Assembly: GCA_963719135.1 (NCBI GenBank)
Contig: CAVRAZ010000013.1
Location: forward strand, 168,455 to 232,454
DNA: 64,000 nt
Origin: CAVRAZ01 sp963719135
GTDB lineage: Bacteria > Pseudomonadota > Gammaproteobacteria > DSM-19610
Direction of reading: 5' to 3'
Under the pieces are notes generated by a model. The model was not told the DNA's origin. It saw only the letters and a list, made by a program, of their open reading frames with translations, and ran no database searches. Numbering within the stretch: the stretch's first letter is position 1; the number at the start of each line of letters is the position of its first letter. Shown in pieces: positions 1 through 8,683 of the stretch. The translations under genes and the position numbers were made by a program.

Positions 1-1295
1 AGGAGCCACAGCCAACTGACGCCGGTTTTCTGGTACGGACGCAGGTGCGCCTTGAGGGCGTTGCCAGGGTCGACGGTGTTGAGCGCATCCGGCGTGCGCA
101 GTTCGACCAGCAGGGATTCCAGCCAGGACCCCGGCCGAACACAGACCCATTGTCGATCATTGGCCGGAGCATCGGGCCGGCTGAGATCGGCCGGAGCGCC
201 GGCCAGTAAGCGCATCCCTTCGGCGAAGGGCAGCCCCTCTTTGGCCGCTCGGGCCGCAAATTTCTTCCAGTGCGAAAGGGCCGCGGCCAGCTTCTCCCGG
301 TCTACCTCGACCCACTGCCCCTTGACGAAAACCAGAGCCTCTTGCGCCGCCAGCAGCGCCTGTAACTCCCGCTCGGTCAGCGTCTCGTCACCCAGGGTGA
401 TCCCCAGTTTGAAATCCAGTAGCGCATCAGCGCCGAGTTTCGTCTGTTTGACGCTGCCGATCGTGACCGTAACGCGCGGCCGGGTGCGCGTCTTCCACCA
501 GTTGGGCAGACGGACGATCACCCCGCACTGTTCGTAGAGCGGCGTCTCCTTGAGAAATTCGTAGGTCTCGGCCGGTGTCCATGCCAGCGGGTGGTACAGA
601 TCGCCGCTCTCGACCAGTTCCCTGATCAGAACACTGGACTCGGATGCGCGCTGCACCGGGGACAACAGGCGGATCAGGGCCGGCTTGTTCTGCGCGCCCG
701 CATACTCCTGCAAGGCCTTGGCCAGGGGGTGGTGGCGGATCTTGCCCTGACTCTGACTGGAGAGTTCCGGTGCAAAGGTCGCCATGAATGCGAACGGGTA
801 ATCCTTGTCAAGCCTGTTTTCCGCCAGATGAAAGCAGACACGGCCGACCTGATGCCAACGCGGTGCGCTTTGTTCAAGAAACGCACCGAGGCCGCCCTGG
901 CGACGGATTTGTATGCACACCCAGTCGTCGAACCAGAACCAGATGCCGTTCAGTGCCGCCGGGGAGAGATATTCGGCGCCACGTATCGGCGGCGCGCCGT
1001 CGAGCAGCGATCGCATTTGCTGTTCATCGAGTGCAGCGACCGGATCCGGACGCGCCGGGTCGGCTTGTGTCATCCGACAGCGCTCGGCCAGGTACCGGCA
1101 GGTGAAAGCCCGCCAATAGCCAAGGTCAGGGGAGAGTTCCGCGTCGTTATCTAGCGCCGCCAGCGCAATCAGCCCTTCGGCGACGCCTCGCGCAAACGCA
1201 GTGCCGAATGCGTCCTGTCCGGCAGCGTCGTCGTTCTCCATCGGGAACCAGTGCAGGTGTCCCGAGGGCAACACCCCGAGTTCATGTCTGGTCAT
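1..1295 (-). CDS. SNF2-family DEAD/DEAH-box helicase, N-terminal part (runs off window)
   Basis: Open minus-strand frame from ATG at 1295 to the window edge, about 431 codons, so the C-terminal motor is missing. The middle (residues about 260-420) looks like the SNF2 helicase-associated DUF3670 domain: motifs CGVIVRLPNWW, a DALLDF stretch, LGDETLTERE and a GQWVEVDREKL stretch. The last visible residues, LRPYQKTGVSWLWL, are the Q-motif entry to the SNF2 ATPase. Family members are DNA translocases, often paired with a SWIM zinc-finger protein that would lie outside the window. No clear ribosome binding site is seen before the chosen start. Confidence 0.85.
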   Translation of the reverse strand, partial: MTRHELGVLPSGHLHWFPMENDDAAGQDAFGTAFARGVAEGLIALAALDNDAELSPDLGYWRAFTCRYLAERCRMTQADPARPDPVAALDEQQMRSLLDGAPPIRGAEYLSPAALNGIWFWFDDWVCIQIRRQGGLGAFLEQSAPRWHQVGRVCFHLAENRLDKDYPFAFMATFAPELSSQSQGKIRHHPLAKALQEYAGAQNKPALIRLLSPVQRASESSVLIRELVESGDLYHPLAWTPAETYEFLKETPLYEQCGVIVRLPNWWKTRTRPRVTVTIGSVKQTKLGADALLDFKLGITLGDETLTERELQALLAAQEALVFVKGQWVEVDREKLAAALSHWKKFAARAAKEGLPFAEGMRLLAGAPADLSRPDAPANDRQWVCVRPGSWLESLLVELRTPDALNTVDPGNALKAHLRPYQKTGVSWLWL

Positions 1296-2090
1296 TGATC
1301 GGGCCTGGCGTGACGTTCGAAATATATAGGCGCTGACGAGCGGGCGCTTGTCAGGTTACCGTCCCAGGCCACCACCTGGAGGTATGGAGAATGCTGAGTA
1401 TCACAATACTTTTGCCCTCCGCGCGCTAGGCAACGATGCAGCGGCTAGCGGCCAGCACTCTGTCACGGGTGCCGGGTATTCGTCCGGGGCCGCCTTGCCA
1501 GGCTGATCCGCGAATTCGGGTACTGCGCTACGGATGTCATTGGCGACCGCGGGATTGTCCATGGCGATGAAGCGCCGGGTTCGTTGTCAGTAGCCCAGCG
1601 AGCCGGTCGTCGACGGCATCATGGCTGGCCTGGTTTGCCGTTCCACTGTCTGCTCTTTCTGCGCCGTGCGCACTGCCTGCGCCTGTCATGCGTCCTCGGC
1701 GGCCTGGCGGCGCAACGCGCTACCGGCCAGATGAGCGGGTCCGGCCGACAGACTGCTCACCGGGCTCGTCAGGTACGCGTACACTTAGGACTGCCCCTTG
1801 CGTATGCAACGCACACATCGTAGCGCAAGGGGCCGATTTCTGCACCCGAGTGATCTTGCTGAATAGACCTGACCGTTGCATAAGAAACCTGCCCGGATTC
1901 GACCGAACCCTGTTGTTAAGGTCGCCTCGCCTTGGGGCGCCATGTTGGCGCGTCTGTTCGCTTGCACAACCAAGGGGACCCGGCCGATGTATTCCCGGAA
2001 GCTGTCGGACCCGTTGCGCGCCGGCCGTGCCGGCAAGACGCGGTTGAGCGCGTCGCCACCGAGTCCGGTCCGCCACCGACCCAATCTATT
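1296..2090. other. 795-bp region without a convincing gene
   Basis: No frame here gives a protein I recognise; longer frames are compositional or shadow the next gene. A 53-codon minus frame (1401-1562, ATG start) has plausible composition but no ribosome binding site and no recognised family. A small dyad lies at 1335-1352 (7-bp arms, 4-base loop). The region may hold a decayed gene or the promoters of the flanking divergent genes. Confidence 0.4.
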
Positions 2091-2831
2091 TTGAGCCCCT
2101 GGATTCTCCTCGCTAGCGCAACAGTACCCGGCAATGGCGCGGAGCTGCGCCTGTACCAGCGCGGCGCCGAATTCTCGATCAAGATTGCCGGTGGCGGCGA
2201 ACTGATGAACAGCCGCGTTCACGGGTCCGAGGATGCACTGGCGGAGCAGGCCTGCGCCAGATTGGCGGACATAGTGGCGCCACGGCTGCTCATCGGGGGT
2301 TTGGGCATGGGCTTCACGCTGGCCGCGGCACTGCGGCAGGTCGGCGCAAAGGCGCGAATTCTTGTGGCTGAACTGGTGCCGGCGGTGGTTGAGTGGAACC
2401 GGGGCGCGCTCGGAAAACCTGCCGGTCACCCGCTCCAGGATTCGCGCGTGACTGTGTGCGAACTGGACGTCGCCCGCGCGCTGACAGCCGAACAACAGGT
2501 TTACGATGCCATCCTGCTGGATGTGGATAACGGTCCGGAGGGACTCACGCGCAAGGGAAACGACTGGCTCTACGGCATGGACGGGTTGAGCGCGGCCTAT
2601 GCGGCGCTGCGTCTTCAGGGCCTGCTGGCGGTGTGGTCGGCGGGTCCGGACCGGGATTTTGTGCTACGGTTGCAAAAAGTCGGATTCGATGTCGAGGAGA
2701 TGCGCGTGCGTGCACTCGGTTCGAAGGGCGCCCGGCACATCATCTGGCTTGCCAGGCGCGGCTCCGGGTCGGGCGCGCGGTCGCGGGATGGTCACGCACG
2801 GGCGGAATCGGTGGGTCGCCGGACACGATGA
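2091..2831 (+). CDS. spermidine-synthase-like SAM-dependent methyltransferase-fold protein
   Basis: About 246 residues from a TTG at 2091. The frame is open upstream, but homologues I know begin with a short ProTrp segment matching SPWILLASATVPG, so I use the TTG. The Rossmann-fold glycine motif LLIGGLGMGFTLAAAL, the acidic strand AKILVAEL-like segment (ARILVAELVPAVVEWN) and the AILLDVDNGPEG segment match the spermidine synthase superfamily. Its polyamine active-site residues are not obvious, so the substrate is unknown. The last 20 residues are low complexity. It stands alone, 66 bp before the NYN gene. Confidence 0.7.
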   Translation: MSPWILLASATVPGNGAELRLYQRGAEFSIKIAGGGELMNSRVHGSEDALAEQACARLADIVAPRLLIGGLGMGFTLAAALRQVGAKARILVAELVPAVVEWNRGALGKPAGHPLQDSRVTVCELDVARALTAEQQVYDAILLDVDNGPEGLTRKGNDWLYGMDGLSAAYAALRLQGLLAVWSAGPDRDFVLRLQKVGFDVEEMRVRALGSKGARHIIWLARRGSGSGARSRDGHARAESVGRRTR

Positions 2832-2897
2832 GAACCCGCATTGACCTGACATCCCGAAATCATCGAAAGTGATACCCCACGAGCGGACGGAGACCTT

Positions 2898-3719
2898 TTG
2901 AGCGTGAGCGAGAAAACGGAAACCCGAAATATGGCGCTGTTCTGCGACTTCGAGAACGTCGCACTGGGCGTGCGCGATGCCAAGTACGCCGCCTTCGACA
3001 TTCAGAAGGTCCTGGAACGCCTGCTGCTCAAGGGCAGCATCGTCGTCAAGAAAGCCTACTGCGACTGGGATCGCTACAAGGAATTCAAGGCGGCCATGCA
3101 CGAGGCGGCGTTCGAGCTGATCGAGATTCCCCACGTGCGCCAGTCGGGCAAGAACTCGGCCGACATCCGCATGGTCGTCGACGCGCTGGACCTTTGCTAC
3201 ACCAAGTCGCACGTTGACACCTTCGTGATCATCAGCGGCGATTCGGACTTCTCGCCGCTGGTGAGCAAACTGCGCGAGAACGACAAGGTCGTCATTGGGG
3301 TCGGTGTGAAGAACGCGACCTCCGATCTGCTCATCGCCAACTGCGACGAGTTCATCTTCTACGACGATCTGGTGCGCGAATCCGACAAGCCGCGCCGCGG
3401 GCGCCGCAAGGCGGCGGCGAAAAAGGCCGGCAGGAAGAACGAAATCAAGAGCGAAGACGACAAGCGGCAGGATGCGCTGGATCTGGTAGTGGGGACGGTC
3501 GAGGCATTGTTCAAGGAACGCGGCGAACAGGAAAAGGTTTGGGGCTCGATGGTCAAGCAGACCCTGAAGCGCCGTAATCCGGGGTTCGACGAGACCTATC
3601 ACGGCTTCCGCACCTTTGGACAACTGCTCGAGGAAGCGCAGGCGCGCAGACTCCTGACGCTTCAGCTCGACGAGAAATCCGGCGGATACATCATCAAGGA
3701 ACTCATCCGCGAGGACTAG
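2898..3719 (+). CDS. NYN-domain (LabA-like) nuclease with C-terminal OST-HTH/LOTUS domain
   Basis: 273 residues from TTG 2898, preceded by GGAGACC at good spacing. The N-terminal NYN/PIN-like domain (about 14-160) shows the expected acidic residues: FCDFENV, KNSADIRMVVDAL and ISGDSDFSPL. A Lys/Arg-rich linker (about 160-185, GRRKAAAKKAGRK) follows, then a LOTUS/OST-HTH-type winged helix (about 195-270) ending in the YIIKEL strand. NYN proteins are metal-dependent RNases, and LOTUS domains bind RNA or partner helicases. The RNA target is not deducible. It appears monocistronic. Confidence 0.85.
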   Translation: MSVSEKTETRNMALFCDFENVALGVRDAKYAAFDIQKVLERLLLKGSIVVKKAYCDWDRYKEFKAAMHEAAFELIEIPHVRQSGKNSADIRMVVDALDLCYTKSHVDTFVIISGDSDFSPLVSKLRENDKVVIGVGVKNATSDLLIANCDEFIFYDDLVRESDKPRRGRRKAAAKKAGRKNEIKSEDDKRQDALDLVVGTVEALFKERGEQEKVWGSMVKQTLKRRNPGFDETYHGFRTFGQLLEEAQARRLLTLQLDEKSGGYIIKELIRED

Positions 3720-3846
3720 CCTGTCCGGTGAGACCGGCAGCGCTGGGGGGCGTCCGGACAGGGATCATCGACCCCGGAGTGCCTGAACTATCGATGCGTT
3801 CGTGTGTCGAAGTTTTATCGAGCAACCCGTATTGAGAGATCTGACA

Positions 3847-4140
3847 ATGCAATTACCTGAACGCGACGGAGACGGTTACCTGGTCGACAGCAGTGTGTGG
3901 ACGGCGGAGATCGCGCGCGCCATGGCCGAGGCCGACGGTCTGAGTCTGGACAACGTCAAGTGGTCGCAGATACTGAAGGCACGTGAATATTACGACGAAT
4001 ACGCCGTGGTGCCGCCTATTCGCAAGTTTGCCAAGTACCTGGGCGAAGATCAGAAGGACATGTTCAAGCTGTGGATGACAGGTCCGATGAAGCCGATCAC
4101 GAAGTATGGTGGACTCCCCAAACCCACCGGTTGCGTCTGA
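3847..4140 (+). CDS. tusE: TusE/DsrC-family sulfur-carrier protein (single C-terminal Cys)
   Basis: 97 residues from ATG 3847; the longer frame from GTG 3802 adds unrelated residues. The C-terminal arm GGLPKPTGCV carries the penultimate Cys of the family. DsrC proper has a second Cys about ten residues earlier; here that position lies in PITKYGG and is not Cys. TusE passes sulfur from the TusBCD complex to MnmA for tRNA 2-thiouridine. DsrC homologues carry the DsrAB-derived trisulfide. With one Cys a TusE-like or regulatory role is more likely than a Dsr role. No dsr or tus neighbour is present. Confidence 0.85.
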   Translation: MQLPERDGDGYLVDSSVWTAEIARAMAEADGLSLDNVKWSQILKAREYYDEYAVVPPIRKFAKYLGEDQKDMFKLWMTGPMKPITKYGGLPKPTGCV

Positions 4141-4418
4141 CACCGGGGTAGGATCCCCTTACCGGGTGACGGCGTCGCCGCAACCACATACATTGTGTCT
4201 GCTTCGTCGTGGAACGCGCAGGACAGAATAAGCTTAGGTTACACAGACCAGCGGGTGTACTATGAGCCCGACTTACCCCCCTCTATTTGCTCCCAATCGA
4301 AATACCGGCCGGTGAGCGAGGCATCGCTGCACGGCCGACCGATCAGGATGAAAAGCCGGATTTCCAGGTTGCTCACTTCCGGCCGGTTCAACCAAGGGAC
4401 AGGAGGGGCGCATCTGTC

Positions 4419-4520
4419 ATGAACAAATTCACGTTCGAGTTAGCCAGGGTATTGTTGATGGTTCTGGCGGCGACGATTAGCGGCACGCTGATAGTGTACC
4501 TTCAGAAGACAATGGCATAG
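4419..4520 (+). CDS. 33-residue single-span membrane protein
   Basis: Short frame from ATG 4419 to TAG 4520, preceded by a strong Shine-Dalgarno AGGAGGGG at 4401-4408. It encodes a basic/acidic head (MNKFTFELAR), one hydrophobic segment (VLLMVLAATISGTLIVYL) and a short QKTMA tail, the shape of small bacterial inner-membrane regulators or subunits. Function unknown. The strong ribosome binding site and coherent membrane span are the grounds for calling it. The 278 bp before it hold no other convincing gene. Confidence 0.55.
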   Translation: MNKFTFELARVLLMVLAATISGTLIVYLQKTMA

Positions 4521-4608
4521 GCAGACTGCGTCGCGGCCGGCATACGCCGGGTGCCGGCCATCGCCCTTCATTCGATGATTTTCCGGACGTTTCTGGCGTG
4601 GAACCCCA

Positions 4609-4935
4609 ATGTCGTTCGCGCCCGCCGGGGTGCCCGACAATGCCGGCCCGACGATCTGGGGCGGCAAACGGAGGCGCGATCGGCGCTATCAGGCGATCGA
4701 CAACGGCTGCATCGCAGTCAAGATGCCGGAAAACGGCTATTATTGGGACTCTGTCTCCCGGCGTGGATGGCAACGCGATCGGGGGTATCGGGCGGCCGAC
4801 GAGATTTGCGTCGGCGTCAAACTGCCGGCTAACGCGTGTCTCGATATTTCTGGAAATGATTCGGCGTGTGACCGGCCGTACCGGCAGAACGGGTGCGTTC
4901 TGCCTTGGAGGAGCAGCCAATGCGCAAGCGGTTAA
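4609..4935 (+). CDS. small protein with Cys-containing ~30-residue repeats
   Basis: 108 residues. It contains about two and a half copies of a repeat of the form Trp-x-x-x-Arg-Gly-Tyr...Cys-Val-x-Val-x-(Leu/Met)-Pro-x-Asn-Ala-x-Leu. Examples are GCIAVKMPENGYY, then RGYRAADEICVGVKLPANA, then CDRPYRQNGCVLP. I recall similar repeats in secreted or envelope proteins, but no signal peptide is visible because an in-frame stop at 4576 limits the N-terminus. The last 16 bp overlap the start of the next gene. It could be a decayed fragment of a larger repeat protein. No strong ribosome binding site. Confidence 0.45.
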   Translation: MSFAPAGVPDNAGPTIWGGKRRRDRRYQAIDNGCIAVKMPENGYYWDSVSRRGWQRDRGYRAADEICVGVKLPANACLDISGNDSACDRPYRQNGCVLPWRSSQCASG

Positions 4936-5396
4936 TGGGTCAGGGTACTCGGGAGACTTCAGGCGTCGACGATCTGGCGTGGCTCGACCTGGAGCGGCTG
5001 GCAATCGTGGAGTTGACGTCCGAGGACGCGGACCATCCCATCGAGGCGGCGTTGCAGATGACAGCGGATGCCGGCTGGTTCGCGCAGCAACCCGGCAAAC
5101 AGACAATCCGCCTGCTGTTCGACAAGCCGCAGAATATCAGGCATATCCAGTTGCTGTTCGAGGACATGGAACGGGCCCGCACCCAGGAATTTGTGCTGCG
5201 ATGGTCCGCCGCCAGCGAGTCGTCGTATCGCGAGATCGTGCGCCAGCAGTATAATTTCAGCCCGCCGGACGTCACCCGGGAACTCGAAGACTATCGGGTC
5301 GATCTGGCCGGACTGGCGCTGCTGGAGCTGACGATCATCCCCGATATCAGCGGCGGCGACGCCCGGGCGTCGCTGGCGCGGCTGCGCTTGGCCTGA
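4920..5396 (+). CDS. conserved hypothetical protein, discoidin/carbohydrate-binding-like fold
   Basis: 158 residues from ATG 4920, preceded by GGAGG at 4907; this start is preferred over the upstream in-frame start at 4893. Motifs include the segment LERLAIVELTSEDADHPIE, RLLFDKPQNIRHIQLLFE, RTQEFVLRWS, REIVRQQYNFSPPD and LTIIPDISGGDARASL. This set recurs in a family annotated as XRCC1/discoidin-like beta-sandwich proteins of unknown role. No signal peptide or membrane span. It precedes the transglutaminase gene by 71 bp on the same strand, so they may be co-transcribed. Confidence 0.7.
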   Translation: MRKRLMGQGTRETSGVDDLAWLDLERLAIVELTSEDADHPIEAALQMTADAGWFAQQPGKQTIRLLFDKPQNIRHIQLLFEDMERARTQEFVLRWSAASESSYREIVRQQYNFSPPDVTRELEDYRVDLAGLALLELTIIPDISGGDARASLARLRLA

Positions 5397-5467
5397 TCCC
5401 GGGATCCTGCATCGGGGTGGCGGCGTGCGTACCGCCCGGCCGGAAACGATAGACAGGCCGACGCATC

Positions 5468-6265
5468 GTGTGGCTTCGGGCAACCTGTAACCTCGAGTTT
5501 GAAATGGGGGCGCTGACCCCGTTGATACTCATGCTGCGTCCACGCAGCGGCATACAGCAGTGGGTTGCCCGCGAAGCCTACACGTTGTCGCCAAGTGTTC
5601 CGGTGGAAGAATACACGGACATCTTCGGCAATCTCTGCCAGCGCCTCGTGGCCCCCGTGGGGTGGTTTTCCGTGCACACCTCGGCCGATGTAATGACCGC
5701 GAATACGGCGGACACGGCTCCGGGTGCCTGTTTCATGGAGATTCAGAACCTCCCTGACGCGGTTCTGACCTATCTGCTGCCCAGCCGATATTGCGAATCG
5801 GACAGATTCGGAAACCTCGCGCGGGAAATCGTCGACGGTGCGCAACTGGGTTATGACCAGGTGTCCTGCATCGGCAACTGGACTCGCAACCACATCCGCT
5901 ACAGTCCTGGATCCAGCGCCTTTCCACTCTCGGCCGTCGAGGTCAACGATCGACATGAAGGCGTGTGCCGCGATCTCGCCCATCTTGGCATCGCGCTATG
6001 CCGGAGTATCAGCATCCCGGCACGCATGGTGGTCGGTTTTCTCTACGGGCTTGAACCCATGGATTTGCATGCGTGGTTCGAGGCGTACGTCGGCGGCCGC
6101 TGGTACACCTTCGACCCCACGGAGGATGCGCTCAGGGGCGGCCGGATAGCGGTGGCGTACGGGCGCGACGCGGCCGACGTGGCGATTTATCATCAATTCG
6201 GGGCACCGCCGTTGTTCAGCAGTATGGCTGTGCGGGTGGAATGGCTGAGCAATCCACCGGCCTGA
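5468..6265 (+). CDS. transglutaminase-like cysteine protease-fold protein
   Basis: 265 residues from GTG 5468. An N-terminal beta-rich domain (MWLRATCNLEFE, PLILMLRPRSG) precedes the transglutaminase core. The Cys-His-Asp triad is visible in GVCRDLAHLG, MDLHAWFEAY and YTFDPTEDA. Such bacterial proteins are cytosolic, are often next to circularly permuted ATP-grasp or alpha-E genes, and may act as peptidases or amidating enzymes; those partners are absent here. No signal peptide is seen. The downstream neighbour is convergent. Confidence 0.85.
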   Translation: MWLRATCNLEFEMGALTPLILMLRPRSGIQQWVAREAYTLSPSVPVEEYTDIFGNLCQRLVAPVGWFSVHTSADVMTANTADTAPGACFMEIQNLPDAVLTYLLPSRYCESDRFGNLAREIVDGAQLGYDQVSCIGNWTRNHIRYSPGSSAFPLSAVEVNDRHEGVCRDLAHLGIALCRSISIPARMVVGFLYGLEPMDLHAWFEAYVGGRWYTFDPTEDALRGGRIAVAYGRDAADVAIYHQFGAPPLFSSMAVRVEWLSNPPA

Positions 6266-6382
6266 GTGCCGGTGCTTGCGCGCAGCGGGTTCGGTTGCGA
6301 AGGGCCGACGGCGATCGGTTTTGAGCAGACCAGGGGTCGTGAGGGCGCCCCGACACAATCGGCAGCGCAGGACCCGCGGACA

Positions 6383-7075
6383 CTAGTCGGATGCAGGGCG
6401 CGCGCCCGCAGGTTCCAGACATGACGCATCATCGTTCTTGGGGCTATTGACGTAACGGCTGACGGGCCAGCTTGCGATCGATGCTGCGAACGGCACAAGC
6501 AGTGCTTCCAGTTGGGCCTTGTTGAAGTGCGCCACGTCCAGCCAGGTGTTGTACTGGGCCGGATTCAGGATCACCGGCATCCGTTCGTGAATGGTCTGCA
6601 TCGCCGTATTGGCGCCGCAGACGATGATCGCGCAACTGTCGAAACCGGCGCCGCTCTCCCTGTCCCAGTGATCCCACAGCCCGGCAAACGCGAGCAACTG
6701 TCCGCCGGGCAGGCCGATATGATAGGGCGTCTTTCGCTCGCCGTCCCGTCGCCACTCATAGAACCCCGTTGCCGGAATCAGGCAACGCCTGCGCCGGAAG
6801 GATTCGCGATAGGTCGGTTTTTCCGCGACGGTTTCGGCGCGGGCGTTGATGGTCGAATATTTCGGTTTTTCCGCCTTCGACCAGTGCGGCACCAGGCCCC
6901 AGCGCGCCAGCGCCAGTTCGCGGCCCCGGCCGGTATCGCGGACAATCGGCACATCCTGGCTCGGCGCGATGTTATAGCGCGGGCTCAGCGCTTCGATATC
7001 GAGCGATGCCTGTTCGATCTCGAAGTAATCGATCAGGGCCTGTGCATCGGTGGTCAGGTGGTACCGCCCGCACAT
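6383..7075 (-). CDS. yedK: SRAP-domain abasic-site protein (YedK/HMCES family)
   Basis: 230 residues. The start MCGRYHL places Cys2 at the N-terminus after Met removal; in this family it forms a thiazolidine cross-link to abasic sites in single-stranded DNA. The conserved segments RYNIAPSQ, WGLVPHW, NARAETV, CLIPATGFYEW and HERMPVIL are all present, including the active-site Asn, Glu and His positions. Role: shielding abasic sites at stalled replication forks. The C-terminal 20 residues are not conserved. Convergent with the transglutaminase gene. Confidence 0.93.
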   Translation of the reverse strand: MCGRYHLTTDAQALIDYFEIEQASLDIEALSPRYNIAPSQDVPIVRDTGRGRELALARWGLVPHWSKAEKPKYSTINARAETVAEKPTYRESFRRRRCLIPATGFYEWRRDGERKTPYHIGLPGGQLLAFAGLWDHWDRESGAGFDSCAIIVCGANTAMQTIHERMPVILNPAQYNTWLDVAHFNKAQLEALLVPFAASIASWPVSRYVNSPKNDDASCLEPAGARPASD

Positions 7076-7243
7076 GGTCGGGGCCTCCGGCGTTCACTGT
7101 CGGGCGCGTGTGGACCCGCGCGCTGTTGTCGCCTGCGTGCGAGGCGCCGCAGGAGCGCGCGTCGCAAAGCGCCCTGCAGTACCGCGCGTTGTACTGTTCC
7201 GGTGCATTGTCAGCAGCCGGGCGGCGTCCTTCATGCGCCGGGG

Positions 7244-8191
7244 CTATGCAGCCGGGCTCCGTCGTTTCTGCCGGACCTTGACGCAGCTCAGCCCGGTTTT
7301 CGTGATCGCGGCGTTCAGCGCGTCGATCACCTTCGGCCGCGGAAAACTCATGCGCCAGGCGAGCGCGATCTCGCGTTTCGGGGCGGGGTTGGCGAACCGG
7401 CGGATCTCGAGCAGCCGGTGCGAATAACGGTCGGCGCCGGCGGCGGTGCAGGGGAGCACGGTGACGCCCATGCCGGACGCCACCATGTGCCGTATGGTTT
7501 CCAGTGAACCGCCGTCGACGCGATAGGCCCGGTCGGACTTTCCCGTGACCTTGGGCGCGCAGCCTGGACAAAAGTCCAGCACCTGGTCACGGAAGCAATG
7601 GCCGGCGCCCAGCATGAGCACGGATTCGTTTTCCAGGTCTTTGGGGCGGAGGGTCTTGCGCGCAGTCAACGGATGCGCCGCCGGCAGCAGGACCACGAAC
7701 GGCTCCTCATACAGGGTGAGCGTGAGAATACCCGGCTCCTTGAACGGGTGCGAGATGATGATGACGTCCAGTTCACCCTGCTTCAGTTTTTCGGCCAGGA
7801 CGGCGGTGAAGTTTTCCTCGACGATCAGCGGCATGTCGGGCACCGACTCGTTCAGGTTCGGGATCAGGTCGGGAAACAGATAAGGGCCCACCGTATAGAT
7901 GGCGCCGATGCGCAGCGGACTGGTCAACTGGTCCCTGCCTTCCCGGGCGGCGTCGCGCACGGCCTCGATGGCTTCCAGCGCCTGTTGCGCCCGTTCGATC
8001 ACGCGTTTGCCGGCGGCCGTCACCCGGATGTCGTGCGCGGTGCGCTCGAACAACTGCACGCCCAGTTCGTCCTCCAGTTTTCTGACCGCAACGCTGAGCG
8101 TGGGCTGGCTGACGAAACAGGCTTCGGCGGCGCGGCCGAAGTGGCGTTCGCGGGCCAGTGCGACGATGTAGCGCAGTTCGGACAGGTTCAT
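7244..8191 (-). CDS. oxyR: peroxide-sensing LysR-type regulator OxyR
   Basis: 315 residues. An N-terminal LysR helix-turn-helix (MNLSELRYIVALA, SQPTLSVAVRKLE) precedes the effector domain. The segment GHCFRDQVLDFC has two cysteines nine residues apart, the spacing of the redox pair Cys199/Cys208 of E. coli OxyR, so it should sense hydrogen peroxide by disulfide formation. It is divergent from a thioredoxin gene with 122 bp between the starts, and an OxyR-type site lies next to its own promoter, consistent with autoregulation. Confidence 0.95.
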   Translation of the reverse strand: MNLSELRYIVALARERHFGRAAEACFVSQPTLSVAVRKLEDELGVQLFERTAHDIRVTAAGKRVIERAQQALEAIEAVRDAAREGRDQLTSPLRIGAIYTVGPYLFPDLIPNLNESVPDMPLIVEENFTAVLAEKLKQGELDVIIISHPFKEPGILTLTLYEEPFVVLLPAAHPLTARKTLRPKDLENESVLMLGAGHCFRDQVLDFCPGCAPKVTGKSDRAYRVDGGSLETIRHMVASGMGVTVLPCTAAGADRYSHRLLEIRRFANPAPKREIALAWRMSFPRPKVIDALNAAITKTGLSCVKVRQKRRSPAA

Positions 8192-8204
8192 GACAGGTTA
8201 AGGT

Positions 8205-8219
8205 ATAGCCATTTGCTAT
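8205..8219. promoter_or_regulatory. candidate OxyR binding half-site (ATAG-N7-CTAT)
   Basis: The sequence ATAGCCATTTGCTAT lies 14 bp upstream of the oxyR start in the divergent oxyR-thioredoxin region. It matches the ATAG-N7-CTAT core of OxyR operator halves. A second half at the standard spacing is not clear. The position fits autorepression of oxyR and possible activation of the thioredoxin gene. Confidence 0.5.
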
Positions 8220-8313
8220 CAAGCTGGACAGATTGGTAAATTATCATTATGCCTTAGCGGCTGTCGACCTGAATCCACCTGTCTGATCAGGAATTTTCCG
8301 GGAGGACTCGCGC

Positions 8314-8676
8314 TTGTCGCCACACATTAATGCCACTGACCTGGATCGCTTTCAGGCCGATGTGGTCGAGGCTTCCCGCCGGATGCCCGTGCTGGTCGAT
8401 TTCTGGGCCGAATGGTGTTCGCCGTGTCTGGTGGTTGCGCCGGTGCTGGAATCGATCGTCAAGTCGATGGGTGGAGCGCTGAAACTCGTCAAGGTGGAAG
8501 TCGACGACGGCGAGAACATGAAACTGGCCGGACACTACCGGGTGCGTGGTTTTCCCACGGTCATGTTGTTCCACGACGGGCGGGAGCTTGGGCGGTTCAG
8601 CGGGGCTCGGTCACACATCCAGGTCATGGCGTTCCTGCACAAGCACCTGGGCCCGGACATGCCGGCAGCCCGCTGA
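8314..8676 (+). CDS. thioredoxin (variant active site WCSPC)
   Basis: 120 residues from TTG 8314 with GGGAGG at 8300. Thioredoxin fold: PVLVDFWAEWCSPC at about 26-39, YRVRGFPTVMLF with the cis-Pro, and GRFSGARS. The active site reads WCSPC where standard thioredoxin has WCGPC, which should change the redox potential modestly. The divergent position from oxyR suggests a peroxide-response role such as reducing oxidised proteins or a peroxiredoxin. It ends 7 bp from the convergent outer-membrane protein gene. Confidence 0.9.
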   Translation: MSPHINATDLDRFQADVVEASRRMPVLVDFWAEWCSPCLVVAPVLESIVKSMGGALKLVKVEVDDGENMKLAGHYRVRGFPTVMLFHDGRELGRFSGARSHIQVMAFLHKHLGPDMPAAR

Positions 8677-8683
8677 CGACCGG

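Noticed and set aside
1785..2495. 236-codon minus-strand frame opposite the methyltransferase-like gene
   Set aside because: No recognisable domain, and the plus strand has a coherent Rossmann-fold protein.
4140..4180. Hairpin after the tusE-like gene as a terminator
   Set aside because: The GGGGTA/TACC pairing is imperfect and there is no T run.
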